NCBI GenBank assembly: GCA_021817755.1
Contig: JAKAGC010000145.1
Span: forward strand, 1-8,184
Direction: 5' to 3'
Source: Acidobacteriota bacterium
Lineage (GTDB): Bacteria; Acidobacteriota; Aminicenantia; UBA2199
Length of the DNA: 8,184 nucleotides
The notes beneath the pieces are model-generated. The model saw nothing but the letters and a program-made list of their open reading frames with translations. It searched no databases and was not told where the DNA came from. The position numbers and the translations under genes were made by a program. Each line of letters opens with the position of its first letter. Position 1 is the stretch's first letter. Positions 6,373 to 8,184 of this stretch are shown piece after piece.

Positions 6373-6735
6373 ATGGATGTAAAAGAAATAATACAAGAAG
6401 TAACCGAAAAAATCCAGCAGAGTGCAAATATTAAAGCTGTCTTCGGTGACCCTGTTGAAAGAGCAAATATAACCGTAATCCCTGTCTCAAAAACTTCGAT
6501 TTCCGGAGGTGGCGGTGGCGGATTTGGACATTACGACGATGAAGATCGACCCAAAGGTGGCGGTCTCGGTATGAGAGTTAAAACCACTCCCGTTGGTTAT
6601 ATTGAACTCACAAATGATTCCGCTCGATTCGTAGAAATTGCCCAACCTTCGAAGATCATTATGGCAGGTATGGCATTGGGAGCCTTTACAGTCTTCTCAT
6701 TCAGCCGTGTATTGCTCCGTTGGCTTAAGAATTAA
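6373..6735 (+). CDS. GerW/YtfJ-family protein with C-terminal membrane segment
   Basis: This 120-residue protein belongs to the family named after Bacillus YtfJ (GerW), a spore germination protein. The family also occurs in many bacteria that do not form spores, where its role is unknown. Family marks are VFGDPVE (23-29), TVIPVSKTSISGGGGGG (34-50) and the later KTTPVGYIEL (70-79). Between the two glycine runs is an acidic insert, HYDDEDRPK (53-61). A hydrophobic segment (about 94-112), ending in a basic RWLKN tail, suggests anchoring in the inner membrane. ATG at 6373 has a perfect AGGAGG five bases upstream. It is divergent from upp and is followed by a hairpin, so it is probably transcribed alone. 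It is not evidence for sporulation. Confidence 0.82.
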   Translation: MDVKEIIQEVTEKIQQSANIKAVFGDPVERANITVIPVSKTSISGGGGGGFGHYDDEDRPKGGGLGMRVKTTPVGYIELTNDSARFVEIAQPSKIIMAGMALGAFTVFSFSRVLLRWLKN

Positions 6736-6757
6736 CTATTCTGTTTTTAAAATTACA

Positions 6758-6789
6758 GAGAGATAGGAGGATTTTTCCTCTTATCTCTC
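6758..6789 (+). terminator. 14-bp hairpin after the GerW-like gene
   Basis: The arms 6758-6771 (GAGAGATAGGAGGA) and 6776-6789 pair over 14 positions, with one G-U pair on the plus strand, around a TTTT loop. It begins 22 bases after the stop codon. It is probably a transcription terminator, but no T-run follows on the plus strand, and only a short mixed T/A stretch follows on the minus strand. It may act on both converging transcripts. Confidence 0.55.
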
Positions 6790-6813
6790 AATTATCCCCC
6801 AATATATAACCCC

Positions 6814-6925
6814 TTAGAATCGAATATCGATTTCCCATTATTTATTATAATCGATTCAATATCTCAAAAGGAGTGGGACAGCTTTTAAAGCTGTCCCCAA
6901 CAATTTAATAGTTAATCGATTCTAA
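6814..6925. repeat. Inverted repeat pair enclosing an intergenic hairpin
   Basis: TTAGAATCGA (6814-6823) and TCGATTCTAA (6916-6925) are perfect 10-base inverted repeats. A second, internal TCGATTC (6851-6857) can also pair with the left arm. They enclose the 6875-6897 palindrome. The 112-base block between the two converging genes is non-coding. It may be a small non-autonomous element, or chance in AT-rich DNA. Confidence 0.35.
6875..6897. repeat. GC-rich palindrome, possible terminator or intergenic repeat unit
   Basis: GGGACAGC (6875-6882) and GCTGTCCC (6890-6897) are inverted around a TTTTAAA centre, and the pairing can extend through the T and A runs. It stands out from the AT-rich surroundings. 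It sits 31 bases beyond the stop of the MBL-FN3-LTD gene, so it may end that transcript, although no good T-run follows on either strand. It could also be one copy of a dispersed repeat. Confidence 0.5.
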
Positions 6926-6927
6926 TA

Positions 6928-8151
6928 TTAATTAATTTGCGGATTTCCATTATTACCCGCCACAGACCAGTCTGCATATGTATTCGTATCCACAGTGGGA
7001 TTCGTCCTCACTATCGTACTACCCGTTGGAGCAATCGGCAATGTCGTACTTCCCCATCCCGAAGGAATACCCGCAGAAGCGCCACCTTCCCACGCCACCT
7101 GATCTACCATTGTACCAGCCGAATTTTTCAAAATCAGCGCATCTCCATCATTATTCAGTGCAGGTATTGCACCCACTAAATTCGCATTATATCCATACAG
7201 AGCTTTAAAACCCGTCTTATTAACTGCAATTGTAAAATGTCCACCCCCAGCAATTGTTTTACCCGTCGGTATCGTATAAGTCGTTCCCGTACCATTATTA
7301 TCAATAATTTTCCAACCACTGATATCCACTGTAGATGAAGATTTATTATACAGTTCGATCCACTCTTCCAGGGAATCTGTCCCGATCGTGTCATAATATA
7401 TCTCGCTAAAAACAACTGTGCCACTTACACTCGCACTACTTGTGGTAAATGAAAACTCGCTTGAAGTTGCTTTATTACCCGATCCATCAGTCGATTCCAC
7501 TACATAATAATAAGTAGTCGATGCCGATAGACCCGTTAAATTAATGCTGTGAGCCGTAACCTGTGTCGTACTACCAGTTGAATACCCATAGGAACCACTA
7601 GTCGTGCCATATTTTACATTTGAATCCGATAACTCGTTTGTTGTCCACGTGATCGTTGCACCCGATGAAGTGATACTTTGCGATGTCACTCCCGAAATCA
7701 CAGGAGGCGTCGTATCTCCACTACTTCCCCCCTCTTCAAAATAAAACGTTCTCGGCAAACCCGCTGTTGTTCTTTCATCCGGACCCTGCGTCACCCCACC
7801 GCTTGCTGTAACCGTATAATAACTTGCTCCATCTGTCGTAAATACAAAATCACCCACGCAATAGCCTGCAAAACTTGTAGTCGAGCCCGTTGGACTTCCT
7901 TCTTCCGTTTGAAGAACAAGTGCCGGAGATGCAGTGATACAGGCAGCATTTGCCAGGAATACATTCTCTACAACATCGATACGCGGATGATACCAACCCA
8001 CCGATTGACCCGAACCCACAGAAATACACCCTACTTGTGGAGTAAGACGATTCATATAATCCGAATTACCACTACTTTCGCTCCCATGATGCCCCACATG
8101 TGCCACTTCCACTCCATATGATGAAAGAAGCGGACTCGCTCCTCCCGGCAT
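6928..8151 (-). CDS. MBL-fold (ComEC-like) / fibronectin-III / lamin-tail protein, 5' part missing or broken
   Basis: The open frame gives 407 residues, and its first residues already lie inside a domain. SYGVEVAHVGHHGSESS (11-27), then PQVGCISVGSG and GWYHPRIDVV (52-61), are the C-terminal part of a ComEC/Rec2-like metallo-beta-lactamase fold, which normally needs about 200 more residues before this. After a linker come a fibronectin-III-like domain (about 146-237: DTTPPVISGV, ITWTTNELSDSNVKYGT, TTYYYVVESTD) and a lamin-tail domain (about 246-395: VVFSEIYYD, EEWIELYNKS, DISGWKI, LNNDGDALILKN). The protein is rich in Ser, Thr and Gly, as is typical of secreted surface proteins. The ATG at 8151 has no ribosome binding site, and an in-frame TGA lies at 8164-8166. 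The codons beyond it (VNVETP) look like the continuing family. It is therefore probably the 3' part of a disrupted gene; an independent shorter protein is possible but less likely. Function is probably a secreted nuclease or hydrolase, unproven. Confidence 0.7.
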   Translation of the reverse strand: MPGGASPLLSSYGVEVAHVGHHGSESSGNSDYMNRLTPQVGCISVGSGQSVGWYHPRIDVVENVFLANAACITASPALVLQTEEGSPTGSTTSFAGYCVGDFVFTTDGASYYTVTASGGVTQGPDERTTAGLPRTFYFEEGGSSGDTTPPVISGVTSQSITSSGATITWTTNELSDSNVKYGTTSGSYGYSTGSTTQVTAHSINLTGLSASTTYYYVVESTDGSGNKATSSEFSFTTSSASVSGTVVFSEIYYDTIGTDSLEEWIELYNKSSSTVDISGWKIIDNNGTGTTYTIPTGKTIAGGGHFTIAVNKTGFKALYGYNANLVGAIPALNNDGDALILKNSAGTMVDQVAWEGGASAGIPSGWGSTTLPIAPTGSTIVRTNPTVDTNTYADWSVAGNNGNPQIN

Positions 8152-8184
8152 TACCGCATTAACTCACGGCGTCTCTACATTTAC

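Noticed and set aside
6373..6735. GerW homology as a sign of a spore-forming Firmicute
   Set aside because: The family is widespread in non-spore formers, and the neighbouring genes suggest an organism with an outer membrane.
7678..8121. 147-codon plus-strand frame opposite the MBL-FN3-LTD gene
   Set aside because: Its product is an Arg-, Thr- and Ile-rich string with no domain, it lies opposite a well-recognised coding frame, and it lacks a ribosome binding site.

Overview
The window looks like an ordinary chromosomal segment from an AT-rich (roughly 40% GC by eye), probably Gram-negative and motile bacterium. Three things suggest this: a FlgO-like outer-membrane lipoprotein, a PseG-type nucleotide-sugar enzyme of the kind used for surface or flagellar glycans, and a membrane-anchored lytic transglycosylase. 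A spirochaete or a relative would fit, but nothing here fixes the taxonomy. No RNA gene, CRISPR array, transposase or phage gene is visible.

Left part (1-4673, all minus strand). Reading in the direction of transcription, a good promoter at about 4727-4754 drives ornithine aminotransferase (rocD). It is followed at short spacing (26, 12 and 27 bases) by a PseG-like nucleotide-sugar hydrolase, a CarB/PylC-like ATP-grasp ligase and a FlgO-like lipoprotein. After a 179-base gap comes a MATE-family transporter that runs off the left edge. The first four genes are very likely one transcript. The PseG/ATP-grasp pair points to synthesis or decoration of an amino sugar, and the FlgO-like protein to the cell surface or flagellum. 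Why rocD leads the operon is unclear.

Middle part (4674-6735). A 303-base divergent intergenic region carries the rocD promoter and, facing the other way, a perfect TTGACA-N17-TATAAT promoter for a small membrane-anchored lytic transglycosylase. That gene converges, with only 8 bases between, on upp (uracil phosphoribosyltransferase). upp is divergent from a GerW/YtfJ-family protein with a C-terminal membrane segment, and the promoters of that pair lie in 6282-6356.

Right part (6736-8184). A 192-base intergenic region contains a 14-bp hairpin, a second GC-rich palindrome and a pair of outer inverted repeats. Beyond it, on the minus strand, lies the 3' part of a secreted-type protein: the C-terminal end of a ComEC-like metallo-beta-lactamase fold, then one fibronectin-III-like domain and a C-terminal lamin-tail domain. 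Its open frame begins in the middle of the metallo-beta-lactamase domain, just after an in-frame TGA and without a ribosome binding site, so the gene is probably broken or recoded at its 5' side.

I did not find a clearly new multi-gene system. The most interesting points are the interrupted MBL-FN3-LTD gene, the rocD-pseG-ATP-grasp-flgO gene order, and the nested inverted repeats at 6814-6925.
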